A DNA stretch of 64,000 nucleotides from Lachnospiraceae bacterium (GTDB lineage: Bacteria > Bacillota > Clostridia > Lachnospirales > Lachnospiraceae), in the NCBI GenBank assembly GCA_022791975.1, contig JAAWAC010000002.1:62001-126000 (forward strand), read 5' to 3'. Position numbers and translations under genes: made by a program. Each line of letters begins with the position of its first letter. Within the stretch, counting starts at the first letter, position 1. Shown here in pieces: positions 26,423-34,323 of this stretch. The notes beneath the pieces are model-generated. The model was not told where the DNA came from, made no database searches, and saw only the letters and a list, made by a program, of their open reading frames with translations.

Positions 26423-27273
26423 GTGAATGTACATGCGGAGGAAATCACGGACTGGACCTTTTGATTCCCCTGATCGGCGTTATCACGGACATTCGCACGG
26501 AAACTCCGGATGTGAAAACCTTCCGGGTGGTGGGAAGAGACGGTAAAAAGCTTTTTGAGCATATGCCTGGCCAGTGCGCCATGGTTTCCGTACCAGGCGT
26601 GGGGGAGGCTATGTTTTCCATTACCTCTTCCCCCACCAACAAGGAATTTCAGGAATTTTCCATTAAGCGCTGTGGGTCTCTCACAGATTACCTGCACGGT
26701 ATGAGTGTGGGGGAGGAAATCACCGTTCGGGGACCTTATGGGAATGCGTTTCCTGTGGAGACGGCACTAAAAGGACAGAATCTCTTATTTATCGCCGGAG
26801 GCATCGGCCTGGCGCCTCTGCGTTCTGTGATCAACTATGTGCTGGATAACCGGGAAAATTACGGCACAGTGGAAATTCTATATGGTTCCCGTTCTGCGGA
26901 TGATTTGGTGCAGCTGGAGGAGATCCAACAGGTATGGTGCAAGACGGAAGGCGTAGATGTTTACCTGACCATCGACCGGGAGCAGGAGGGCTGGGATGGC
27001 CATGTGGGCTTTGTTCCTTCTTATTTAAAAGAGCTGGAATTTTCCACGGATAAGACAGTGCTGGTCTGTGGACCACCCATTATGATTAAATTTGTGCTGG
27101 CAGCCCTGATGGAAATGGGCTTTCAAAAGACCCAGGTTTACACCACCCTGGAGCTTCGCATGAAATGCGGAATCGGAAAATGTGGCCGCTGCAATATCGG
27201 GTCGAAATACGTGTGCAAAGACGGACCGGTATTCCGCTGCGACGAAATCGACGAACTGCCACCAGAATATTGA
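26419..27273 (+). CDS. flxA: FlxA-like FAD/NAD(P)H-binding subunit
   Basis: A 284-residue flavoprotein of the ferredoxin-NADP-reductase superfamily (AsrB/PyrK/FlxA branch). FAD domain: GQCAMVSVPG, ITSSPTN, GPYGNAF. NAD(P) domain: FIAGGIGLAPLRSVI, LYGSRSADDLV and VCGPPIMIKFVL. C-terminal [2Fe-2S] motif: CGIGKCGRCNIG..VCKDGPVF. It is the predicted entry point for NADH electrons into the Flx-Hdr complex. Coupled to flxB by ATGA. Nucleotide choice (NADH versus NADPH) cannot be read reliably; the Rex operator argues for NADH. Confidence 0.87.
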   Translation: MSECTCGGNHGLDLLIPLIGVITDIRTETPDVKTFRVVGRDGKKLFEHMPGQCAMVSVPGVGEAMFSITSSPTNKEFQEFSIKRCGSLTDYLHGMSVGEEITVRGPYGNAFPVETALKGQNLLFIAGGIGLAPLRSVINYVLDNRENYGTVEILYGSRSADDLVQLEEIQQVWCKTEGVDVYLTIDREQEGWDGHVGFVPSYLKELEFSTDKTVLVCGPPIMIKFVLAALMEMGFQKTQVYTTLELRMKCGIGKCGRCNIGSKYVCKDGPVFRCDEIDELPPEY

Positions 27274-27282
27274 TAGCAATGA

Positions 27283-27409
27283 GCAGCGCGCAGACAAACG
27301 GCGAAGCATGGCCGTCATGCTAGCATGTAAGGCAATGCTTCGGCATTTGTCTGCATGAGGCGAACGCCTCAACCGAAAAGAAGCGAAGCGGAATTGAGGT
27401 GTGCGCTGC
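27283..27409. repeat. Cruciform/three-way-junction palindromic element
   Basis: About 127 nt between flxA and the fumarate-reductase genes. Outer stem GCAGCGCGC (27283-27291) with GTGCGCTGC (27401-27409). Arm 1: GCAGACAAA (27290-27298) with TTTGTCTGC (27346-27354), extended by CGAAGCAT with ATGCTTCG. Arm 2 has two mutually exclusive pairings: GAGGC-GAAC-GCCTC (27357-27370), or CCTCAA (27367-27372) with TTGAGG (27394-27399). No coding frame. Looks like a REP/MITE-type palindromic element or a structured intercistronic RNA; no second copy was seen in the window. Confidence 0.75.
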
Positions 27410-27447
27410 ACATGGTAGCAGTATAAGGAAAGGACGGGTATATAAAA

Positions 27448-28122
27448 ATGCAGGAAATGGTAAATGTATACTTTTTTGGGAAACAGTATTCCGTGCCCGC
27501 GGAGCTTACGATTATGACAGCCATGGAGTATGCCGGCTATAAGCTGGTGAGAGGCTGCGGATGCCGCCATGGGTTTTGCGGAGCCTGTGCCACCATTTAC
27601 AGAATTAAGGGAAACAATGAACTGAAAACCTGTCTGGCATGCCAGACCCAGGTGCAGGAGGGAATGTACGTGGCCACGTTGCCCTTCTTCCCCACAGACA
27701 GGAGAGGCTATGATATTGAGAAGGTAAGCGCCAAGCAGCAGATTATGATGGAGCTCTATCCGGAGATCTACAGCTGCATTGGCTGCAATGCCTGTACCAA
27801 GGGATGTCCCCAGAGTCTGCATGTAATGCAATATATTGCATATGCACAGAGGGGAGATTTCGAGAAATGTGCGGAGGAATCCTTTGACTGTATCGGCTGT
27901 GGAATCTGTGCTTCCAGATGTCCGGCTGGGATCTCACATCCCATGGTAGGTGTGCTGGCGAGACGTCTCAACGGCAAATACATTGCCCCCAAGTCTGCAC
28001 ATTTGGCAGAGCGGGTGGAGGCTATCAACAGCGGGGACTTTGACAGTCTCATTGAGCAGGTGATGCAAAAGCCCGTGGAAGAGATGAAGGAACTGTACAA
28101 TAACAGGGATATTGAGAAATAG
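27448..28122 (+). CDS. TfrB/FrdB-like iron-sulfur subunit lacking CCG domain
   Basis: A 224-residue protein like the iron-sulfur subunit of thiol:fumarate reductase or succinate dehydrogenase. N-terminal [2Fe-2S] domain: C39, C44, C47 and C62 (with C37 also in the CGCRHGFCGAC block). Then two [4Fe-4S] motifs: C110, C113, C116, C120 and C148, C151, C154, C158. Classical FrdB carries one [3Fe-4S] and one [4Fe-4S]; this all-Cys arrangement resembles TfrB. TfrB normally continues into an HdrB-like CCG region, which is absent; the free HdrB at 20.8 kb could fill that place. Followed directly by the flavoprotein gene. Confidence 0.85.
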   Translation: MQEMVNVYFFGKQYSVPAELTIMTAMEYAGYKLVRGCGCRHGFCGACATIYRIKGNNELKTCLACQTQVQEGMYVATLPFFPTDRRGYDIEKVSAKQQIMMELYPEIYSCIGCNACTKGCPQSLHVMQYIAYAQRGDFEKCAEESFDCIGCGICASRCPAGISHPMVGVLARRLNGKYIAPKSAHLAERVEAINSGDFDSLIEQVMQKPVEEMKELYNNRDIEK

Positions 28123-28135
28123 GAGGGGAGCGCAT

Positions 28136-29740
28136 ATGTTTACAGCAGAAATGTTGGAATCCATTAAAAAGGTAGAGGCTACCCGGGCGGATCGGATTGG
28201 TATGGAGCCCCGGAGAATGACGGCCGAAGAAAAAGATGAGCTTCTCCGCAAATTTCATCCGGATTACCGTCAGGAGGGCTTTCAGGAATTAAAAATTGGC
28301 CCCAATAAGGGAGAGAAGGTGCCCTTTGAGCTGGGAACCCTGCTGCACTCTCACAGCCGGATTCAAAATGTGCCTATTGACTTAAGTCATGCGGCTTATG
28401 ATGTGGATGTGCTGGTGATTGGCGGTGGTGGCGCAGGCTCCTCCGCAGCGATTGAGGCCCATGAGGCAGGGGCCAAGGTGATGATGGTGACCAAGCTTCG
28501 CATCGGAGATGCCAATACCATGATGGCTGAGGGAGGAATTCAGGCAGCGGACAAGGAGAACGATTCTCCCCAGCAGCATTATCTGGATGCCTTTGGCGGC
28601 GGACACTTTGCAGCCCGGCCGGAGCTTTTACGCCGTCTGGTTATGGAAGCGCCGGATGCCATTCGGTGGCTCAATAACCTGGGTGTCATGTTTGATAAGG
28701 ATAAGGACGGGCGGATGGTGACCACCCACGGAGGCGGAACCTCCAGAAAGAGAATGCACGCCTGTAAGGATTACTCCGGCGCGGAGATTATGCGGGTACT
28801 TCGGGATGAGGTGTGGAATCGCCAGATTCCCATTGCAGATTTCACCGCAGCTGTGGAGCTGATTAAGGACGACAAGGGGCAGGTGGCTGGCGCCGTACTG
28901 CAAAATATGGAGACGGGAGAGTATCAGGTGGCCAGGGCTAAGACCGTGATTATTGCCACCGGCGGTGCAGGTCGCTTGCATTATCAGAACTTCCCCACCT
29001 CCAATCACTATGGAGCTACGGCGGACGGTCTGGTTATGGGATATCGGGCCGGCGCGCCTCTTTTATACCAGGATACCATTCAGTATCACCCTACGGGAGT
29101 GGCCTATCCGGCGCAGATTTTTGGTGCTCTAGTGACAGAGAAGGTGCGCTCTCTGGGAGCTATGCTTATCAATGCAGAGGGAGAAGCCTTTATGCATCCC
29201 CTGGAGACCCGGGATGTGTCTGCTGCCTCCATTATCCGGGAGTGCAAGGAGCGGGGCAAGGGAGTTCCCACCCCCACCGGCTATGGTATCTGGCTGGATA
29301 CCCCTATGATTGAGATGATTCACGGAGAGGGAACCATTGAGAAGCGCATTCCGGCTATGCTTCGCATGTATTTAAATTATGGCATAGATATGCGCAAACA
29401 GCCCATTCTGATTTACCCCACATTGCATTATCAAAACGGCGGTCTGGAGATCGGCGGCGAAGGTTTTACCAAGGTTATTCCCAACCTTCTGGTGGCCGGA
29501 GAAGCTGTGGGAGGAATCCATGGAAGAAACCGGCTTATGGGAAATTCTCTGCTGGATATTATTGTGTTTGGCCGCAACGCGGGAAAGGCGGCTGCTGTCA
29601 AATGTAAGGAAGTGGAGCTTGGAACCATGAATCTTGATCATATCCAGGCATATGCAAAGGAGCTTGAGGAGGCTGGCCTGCATACGGGAGAGGTTTCCCC
29701 ATTGCTGCTGCCCAAGTACACCTTCGGAATGCCCAAATAG
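28136..29740 (+). CDS. Fumarate reductase-type flavoprotein (TfrA-like)
   Basis: A 534-residue flavoprotein of the FrdA/SdhA/L-aspartate oxidase family, predicted to reduce fumarate in the cytosol. FAD motif GGGGAG (96-101), QYHPTG, RDVSAA with the catalytic-type Arg, LHYQNGGLEI and HGRNRLMGNSLLDIIVFGR. The position of the flavin-linking His of FrdA/SdhA is Asn127 (ANTMMAEGG), so FAD should be non-covalent. About 90 residues precede the FAD fold, an unusual N-terminal extension. ATG 28136 is supported by GGAGGGGAG. No membrane-anchor subunit follows. Alternatives: L-aspartate oxidase or another enoate reductase; the fumarase neighbours favour fumarate. Confidence 0.86.
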   Translation: MFTAEMLESIKKVEATRADRIGMEPRRMTAEEKDELLRKFHPDYRQEGFQELKIGPNKGEKVPFELGTLLHSHSRIQNVPIDLSHAAYDVDVLVIGGGGAGSSAAIEAHEAGAKVMMVTKLRIGDANTMMAEGGIQAADKENDSPQQHYLDAFGGGHFAARPELLRRLVMEAPDAIRWLNNLGVMFDKDKDGRMVTTHGGGTSRKRMHACKDYSGAEIMRVLRDEVWNRQIPIADFTAAVELIKDDKGQVAGAVLQNMETGEYQVARAKTVIIATGGAGRLHYQNFPTSNHYGATADGLVMGYRAGAPLLYQDTIQYHPTGVAYPAQIFGALVTEKVRSLGAMLINAEGEAFMHPLETRDVSAASIIRECKERGKGVPTPTGYGIWLDTPMIEMIHGEGTIEKRIPAMLRMYLNYGIDMRKQPILIYPTLHYQNGGLEIGGEGFTKVIPNLLVAGEAVGGIHGRNRLMGNSLLDIIVFGRNAGKAAAVKCKEVELGTMNLDHIQAYAKELEEAGLHTGEVSPLLLPKYTFGMPK

Positions 29741-29758
29741 AGTGGAGGACACGGACAT

Positions 29759-30922
29759 ATGGGATTGCTGCAATGGTTTCAGGATAGTATCTTTTCCAAT
29801 ACACTGATGTTGGTGTTTTTGATTGCCGTTATCGGCTATCTGGTAGGAAGTATTAAGATCTGTGGACTGGAGCTGGGGACTGCCGGTATTTTGCTGGCAG
29901 CCCTGGTCTTTGGCCACTTTGGGGTGGAGATTCCCTCTCTGGTGCGAGAGCTGGGGCTTATTTGTTTTGTCACTTCGGTGGGCTTTATTGCAGGCCCCAA
30001 GTTTTTCCGAAATTTTAAGCTTAACGCCACCTCCTATATTTTGTTAGGAATTATTGTCATTGCCGCTGGGGCTCTCACCTGTGTTTTGGTGATCAAGGCC
30101 TTTGGGGTGCCCATGGACATCAGCGTGGGAATGATGACGGGAGCTCTTACCAGTACGCCAGGGCTAGCTGCGGCTCTGGAAGCCACCGGTTCTGACGCGG
30201 CTTCTGTGGGCTATGGTATTGCCTATCCCTTTGGTGTAGTGGGGGTAGTGCTGTTTGTGCAGCTGATTCCTAAACTTTTAAAAACCGATATGGCAGCGGA
30301 GCGGGCAAAATATGAGGCTGCTGCCAATGTGAATGTGGCAGAATATCACAAGACTAAGAAGGAAGAGCTGTTTTATGCGGACAGTATGGGATTTTTCCCC
30401 TTTTCCATGGCCATTGTGTTAGGGATTGTGCTGGCCAAGATTGAGATTCCCCTTCCCGGGGGTGCAGTGTTTGCCCTGGGAACGTCAGGCGGTCCTTTGA
30501 TTGCCGGGCTGATTCTGGGACATTTCGGACATTTTGGAAAGCTGAGCGTGCAGGTGGAAAAGCACGTGCTGGAATGTCTGCGGGAGTTTGGGTTGGCTCT
30601 GTTCCTTTTAGGTGCTGGAGCGCAGGCCGGAGCTGGCTTTGTGGATATTTTAAAGGAGCATGGAGCGCTGTTGTTCCTCTACGGAGCTTTGATGACCCTG
30701 ATTCCTATGCTGCTGGGCTATGTGTTTGCGGCCAAGGTGCTGCGCCTAAGCGTGTTTAATACCCTGGGCTCCATCTGTGGTGGGATGACCAGTACACCGG
30801 CTTTGGGAACGCTGATCCGTGTGACGGAGACGGACGATGTGGCATCGGCCTATGCGGCAACCTATCCCATTGCGTTGGTGATGGTGGTGTTGGCCAGTCA
30901 GTTTATTGGGATTTTTTTATAG
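29759..30922 (+). CDS. AspT/YidE-family carrier, candidate succinate exporter
   Basis: A 387-residue polytopic membrane protein with two AspT/YidE/YbjL duplication halves: GLICFVTSVGFIAGPKFF and MMTGALTSTPGLAAAL in the first, FGLALFLLGAGAQAGAGF and GGMTSTPALGTLI in the second. It lacks the central TrkA-C domains of larger relatives. Family members exchange aspartate/alanine, and SucE1 of Corynebacterium glutamicum exports succinate. Placed between fumarate reductase and fumarase genes, succinate or C4-dicarboxylate exchange is the most economical role; this is inference. GAGGACACGG precedes the ATG. Confidence 0.83.
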   Translation: MGLLQWFQDSIFSNTLMLVFLIAVIGYLVGSIKICGLELGTAGILLAALVFGHFGVEIPSLVRELGLICFVTSVGFIAGPKFFRNFKLNATSYILLGIIVIAAGALTCVLVIKAFGVPMDISVGMMTGALTSTPGLAAALEATGSDAASVGYGIAYPFGVVGVVLFVQLIPKLLKTDMAAERAKYEAAANVNVAEYHKTKKEELFYADSMGFFPFSMAIVLGIVLAKIEIPLPGGAVFALGTSGGPLIAGLILGHFGHFGKLSVQVEKHVLECLREFGLALFLLGAGAQAGAGFVDILKEHGALLFLYGALMTLIPMLLGYVFAAKVLRLSVFNTLGSICGGMTSTPALGTLIRVTETDDVASAYAATYPIALVMVVLASQFIGIFL

Positions 30923-31074
30923 CGTTCATGTAATGGCGGGAGGGACGCGTTTCTAGGATTCCCTGTTAAGACTGCTTAGGGAGGGACTTTTTTAGGGGAC
31001 GTTGACAAGAGATTGCAGTACCTTGTTAAGGGATTGTATGTGGTTTTTCAGTATGCTTTTGGAGGTGATTGTGT

Positions 31075-31917
31075 ATGCGTGAGATTCAGGCACAGCAGAT
31101 TACGGATGTTGTGGAGAAACTTTGTATTGAGGCGAATCAGTTTCTGCCAGAGGATGTGCAGGGAGCTATTCGCCGGTGTCGGGCTTGTGAGGACTGGGAG
31201 ATTGCTCAGGGGGTGCTGGACAAGATTATTACCAACTTTGAGATCGCCCGGGAGGAGCAGGTGCCTATTTGTCAGGATACGGGAATGGCTTGTGTGTTTC
31301 TGGAGATCGGTCAGGATGTACATATTGTAGGCGGAGATTTGACGGAGGCTGTGGACGAGGGTGTGCGCAGAGGTTATGACAAGGGATATCTGCGCAAGTC
31401 TGTGGTGAAAGACCCGGTGCGCCGGGGGAATACTGGGGATAATACACCAGCTATGCTTTATACGGAGATTGTGCCCGGAGAAGAGATTAAGGTGACAGTG
31501 GGACCCAAAGGCTTTGGAAGTGAGAATATGAGCGCTATCCGTATGTTTAAGCCTTCCGCCGGCATTGAGGGGATTAAGGATTTTATTTTGGAGACCGTGG
31601 AGACAGCGGGGCCCAATCCCTGTCCGCCTATGGTAGTAGGTGTTGGCATCGGCGGTACCTTTGACAAGTGTGCATTGCTGGCCAAGAAGGCTCTGATGCG
31701 CAGCACAGATGTGCGCAATCCGGATCCTTATTACGCGGAGCTGGAGGTGGAAATGCTGGAGAAGATCAATCAGTTGGGCATTGGCCCCCAGGGTTTTGGA
31801 GGGAAAACAACGGCACTGGCGTTAAATATTGAGACGCTACCCACCCATATTGCGGGGATGCCCTGCGCGGTGAATATCAACTGTCATGTAACGCGCCATA
31901 AGACGGAGGTGATCTAG
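31075..31917 (+). CDS. Fumarate hydratase (class I) alpha subunit
   Basis: A 280-residue subunit of the [4Fe-4S] class I fumarase/tartrate dehydratase family, interconverting malate and fumarate. Features: PICQDTGMACVF, RRGNTGDNTPAMLY, GPKGFGSENMS, GIGGTFDKCALLAKKAL and the terminal CAVNINCHVTRHK, with the cluster cysteines in these blocks. The GGAGGTGATT at 31061-31070 is a near-perfect anti-16S match and selects ATG 31075 over TTG 31069. Tartrate dehydratase is possible by sequence but the operon argues for fumarase. Confidence 0.92.
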   Translation: MREIQAQQITDVVEKLCIEANQFLPEDVQGAIRRCRACEDWEIAQGVLDKIITNFEIAREEQVPICQDTGMACVFLEIGQDVHIVGGDLTEAVDEGVRRGYDKGYLRKSVVKDPVRRGNTGDNTPAMLYTEIVPGEEIKVTVGPKGFGSENMSAIRMFKPSAGIEGIKDFILETVETAGPNPCPPMVVGVGIGGTFDKCALLAKKALMRSTDVRNPDPYYAELEVEMLEKINQLGIGPQGFGGKTTALALNIETLPTHIAGMPCAVNINCHVTRHKTEVI

Positions 31918-31918
31918 G

Positions 31919-32476
31919 ATGGAAAAACATATTCAGCTGCCATTGACGGAGGAAGTGGCCAAAAGCCTTCAGGCTGGAGACAGTGTGTATCTTACGGGAA
32001 CCATTTATACATCCAGGGATGCGGGACATAAGAGAATGTGTGAGGCTTTGGCCAAAGGAGAACAGCTTCCCTTTGACCCCACGGATGCCACCATTTATTA
32101 TGTGGGTCCCACCCCGGCGAAGCCTGGGCAGGTCATCGGATCTGCCGGTCCGACCACCAGCGGCCGGATGGATGCCTATGCGCCTACAATGATGTCAGTG
32201 GGAGCCAGAGGCATGATCGGAAAGGGCGCCCGGTTGCCGGAAGTGGTGGAGGCCATGAAAAAGTATCACGGCGTCTACTTCGGAGCTATCGGTGGGGCAG
32301 GAGCTTTGCTGGCCAAGTGTATTAAGAAATGTGAGCTGATTGCCTACGAGGATCTGGGAGCCGAGGCCCTTCGAAAGCTTTATGTGGAGGATATGCCTTT
32401 GGTGGTGATCATTGACAGTGAGGGGAAGAACCTCTATGAGGAGGGGAAGGCCGCTTATCTGGAGACACAAAAATAG
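31919..32476 (+). CDS. Fumarate hydratase (class I) beta subunit
   Basis: A 185-residue partner of the alpha subunit, with LQAGDSVYLTGTIYTSRDAGHKRM, YVGPTPAKPGQVIGSAGPTT, GKGARLPEVVEAM and AIGGAGALLAKCIKK. It starts 1 nt after the alpha stop with GGAGGTGATC upstream. It closes the malate-fumarate-succinate operon and is followed by a strong hairpin. Two-subunit organisation (rather than the fused FumA type) is usual in Clostridia. Confidence 0.93.
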   Translation: MEKHIQLPLTEEVAKSLQAGDSVYLTGTIYTSRDAGHKRMCEALAKGEQLPFDPTDATIYYVGPTPAKPGQVIGSAGPTTSGRMDAYAPTMMSVGARGMIGKGARLPEVVEAMKKYHGVYFGAIGGAGALLAKCIKKCELIAYEDLGAEALRKLYVEDMPLVVIIDSEGKNLYEEGKAAYLETQK

Positions 32477-32485
32477 ATAATAAAT

Positions 32486-32531
32486 CAGCAAAGCCAGGGG
32501 AATGGGTCTTAGGGCACCTCTGGCTTTGCTG
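32486..32531 (+). terminator. Hairpin ending the redox operon
   Basis: CAGCAAAGCCAG (32486-32497) and CTGGCTTTGCTG (32520-32531) form a perfect 12-bp stem with a 22-nt loop, 9 nt after the fumarase beta stop. No long T-run follows, so it may act as a 3' stabiliser or Rho-assisted stop rather than a classical terminator. Confidence 0.65.
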
Positions 32532-32648
32532 CTGAATGTTATCTTTGCATTGTAATACCTGCTGTCCCTGTCATCCTTCTAAAGCTTTGATAGAAGTTTT
32601 GGATGTGGACACAAAATTAGGTTTGCTTACATAAAGGAAAATAGGAAA

Positions 32649-33335
32649 ATGAAGTTTCAACTGGAAAAGGCATCGGAATCCTATCTGGTGGGGGTGCTGC
32701 TGGCTATTGCCGGGGGATATCTGGACGTGTATACCTATGTATGCCGGGGTGGCGTGTTTGCCAATGCCCAGACAGGAAATATTGTGCTTTTAGGCATCCG
32801 GATGGCGGATAAGAATTGGTCAGAACTGATGTTCTATATATACCCCATTCTGGCCTTTATGGCAGGAATTTTGATTACAGAAGTGGTGCGTCGAAGGTTC
32901 CGCTACAATCCGGGGCTACACTGGAGGCAGATTGTGATTGTTCTGGAGTTTTTAGTGCTCTGGGTGATTGCTTTTACCCCCTCCGGAAGGGCAGACCACG
33001 TGGTTAATTCGGCGGTTTCCTTTGTTTGCTCTATGCAGGTGGAAAGCTTTCGCCGGTTTAACGGCAGCGCTTATGCCACCACCATGTGCACAGGGAATTT
33101 AAGGAGCGCCACAGAGCAACTGTTTTATTATAATATCAACAAGGACAGAGCAGCCTTGGTTAAAAGCCTGCAATATTATGGAATTATCTTGTTTTTTATT
33201 GTGGGGGCCGTTATTGGAACAGCCATTACTCGGATCTTTCTGGAGAAATCTGTGTTGATTGTGTGTCTGTTTTTGCTGTTGGTGTTTGTGATTATGTTTA
33301 TTCCTCCAAAAGAACAGGAAAGGGAAGGTGCATGA
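32649..33335 (+). CDS. DUF1275 (YoaK) membrane protein
   Basis: A 228-residue protein with about six transmembrane segments and the family block LLAIAGGYLDVYTYVCRGGVFANAQTGNIVLLG near the N-terminus, then LAFMAGILITEVV and RSATEQLF. YoaK/DUF1275 proteins are widespread; transport activity is suspected but unproven. AAAGGAAAATAGG precedes the ATG. It stands alone between the redox operon and two minus-strand genes, and is convergent with the TIM-barrel gene with only 34 nt between stops. Confidence 0.88.
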   Translation: MKFQLEKASESYLVGVLLAIAGGYLDVYTYVCRGGVFANAQTGNIVLLGIRMADKNWSELMFYIYPILAFMAGILITEVVRRRFRYNPGLHWRQIVIVLEFLVLWVIAFTPSGRADHVVNSAVSFVCSMQVESFRRFNGSAYATTMCTGNLRSATEQLFYYNINKDRAALVKSLQYYGIILFFIVGAVIGTAITRIFLEKSVLIVCLFLLLVFVIMFIPPKEQEREGA

Positions 33336-33369
33336 TCCATTAGCGCCTGTGTGGGAAAAGGGGCGTGAG

Positions 33370-34281
33370 TCAGAGTGGAAAATATCCCAGGGCCTGGCTG
33401 CCAGCACGGAGGTACCTGGCATGTTCCTCCCGGTCCCGAGTGATGTACTCATAGGTGAGATACAGAGGCTGTATCCGGGCAATCAAATCCCTCACTCCAG
33501 GGTCTGTAAAGGGCTCATGCCGATCGATGGCAAAAATATGGGTGAATACCTGGCAGAAGCGTTTTTCCGGATCGGATTCCAGAACTGGCGGATTTTCAAG
33601 CCAGTGGTTTACATAGGAACCAGTTAGAGATTGCTGGAGATGGACCCCTTTGATAAAGGGAAGCAGCTCCTGATGGGTGTCTAGCATAGCGTGCAGGCAG
33701 GAGATGGCTTCCTGCTGATTTTTAAGTTTACGATGGGTGTGAAGAAAGTGGCCAGTGTCCAACATGAGGCCCTTTTTTTCATAGTGAATGTTCTCCAGCA
33801 AAAGTTTTGTCATGGCAGGGTCCAGGAAGGTAAGGCCTGGCCACCATAGATTTTCCAAAAGGAAATAAAAGGAATAGGATTGTTCTTCAAGAAGCTGGTT
33901 AATAAGATGGCAAGCTTCCCAAATGACCTCCTCATCCCTGTGCTGCATTTGATAAGTAAAGGCTTCCTTATCCGTAACCTGGGAAACATGAAAAACCACA
34001 TATTCGGCCTGTACCTGCTGCGCGTAGACCAGATCCCGACGAAAATGTTCCAGAAGCCATGGGCGATCCTTGTACATCCAATCTCCCAGGCTATTGGTGT
34101 GTACGCCCACAATCATATCTGGGGAGAGGATCTGTTTCTCCAGCTGCACATCCTCCGCAGGAAGGGGCATAAGTTCCAAACCAGCACAGCCAAATCGTTG
34201 GTAAAAGTCCCTGAGATCCTTTGCGGAAGAAAAGCGGCTGAGATCTCCGGCCGAGGTGGTGAGATTTATCATGGTTTTCAT
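33370..34281 (-). CDS. TIM-barrel protein (sugar isomerase/AP endonuclease fold)
   Basis: A 303-residue soluble protein with the sugar-phosphate isomerase/epimerase (AP endonuclease family 2) fold: INLTTSAGDLSRF, FGCAGLELMPL, VVFHVSQ, FYFLLENLWWPGL, GLMLDTGHFLHTH and FIKGVHLQQS. The metal-binding Glu/Asp/His pattern (LLEN, LDTGH, VHLQ) is visible, so an isomerase or epimerase is likely, substrate unknown. ATG 34281 follows AAAAGGAAC; the open frame continues upstream to a TTG at 34317 without a ribosome site. It lies 42 nt after the alarmone synthetase gene and is probably co-transcribed. Confidence 0.78.
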   Translation of the reverse strand: MKTMINLTTSAGDLSRFSSAKDLRDFYQRFGCAGLELMPLPAEDVQLEKQILSPDMIVGVHTNSLGDWMYKDRPWLLEHFRRDLVYAQQVQAEYVVFHVSQVTDKEAFTYQMQHRDEEVIWEACHLINQLLEEQSYSFYFLLENLWWPGLTFLDPAMTKLLLENIHYEKKGLMLDTGHFLHTHRKLKNQQEAISCLHAMLDTHQELLPFIKGVHLQQSLTGSYVNHWLENPPVLESDPEKRFCQVFTHIFAIDRHEPFTDPGVRDLIARIQPLYLTYEYITRDREEHARYLRAGSQALGYFPL

Positions 34282-34323
34282 GGCGGGTTCCTTTTCTGGT
34301 GGCTTTTTCAGGGGCAAGTATGT

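Noticed and set aside
20794-27273. Sulfate-reducer type Flx-Hdr system acting on DsrC, or an MvhADG hydrogenase complex
   Set aside because: No dsrC, dsrAB, adh or hydrogenase large-subunit gene is present in the window; fumarate reductase genes follow instead.
30960-30993. Terminator between the AspT carrier and fumarase genes
   Set aside because: The CCCT..AGGG stem is short and bulged, though a T6 run follows; not strong enough to split the operon.
31023-31040. Second Rex site before the fumarase genes (TTGTTAA at 31023)
   Set aside because: Only the left half matches; the right half reads TTGTATG rather than TTAACAA.
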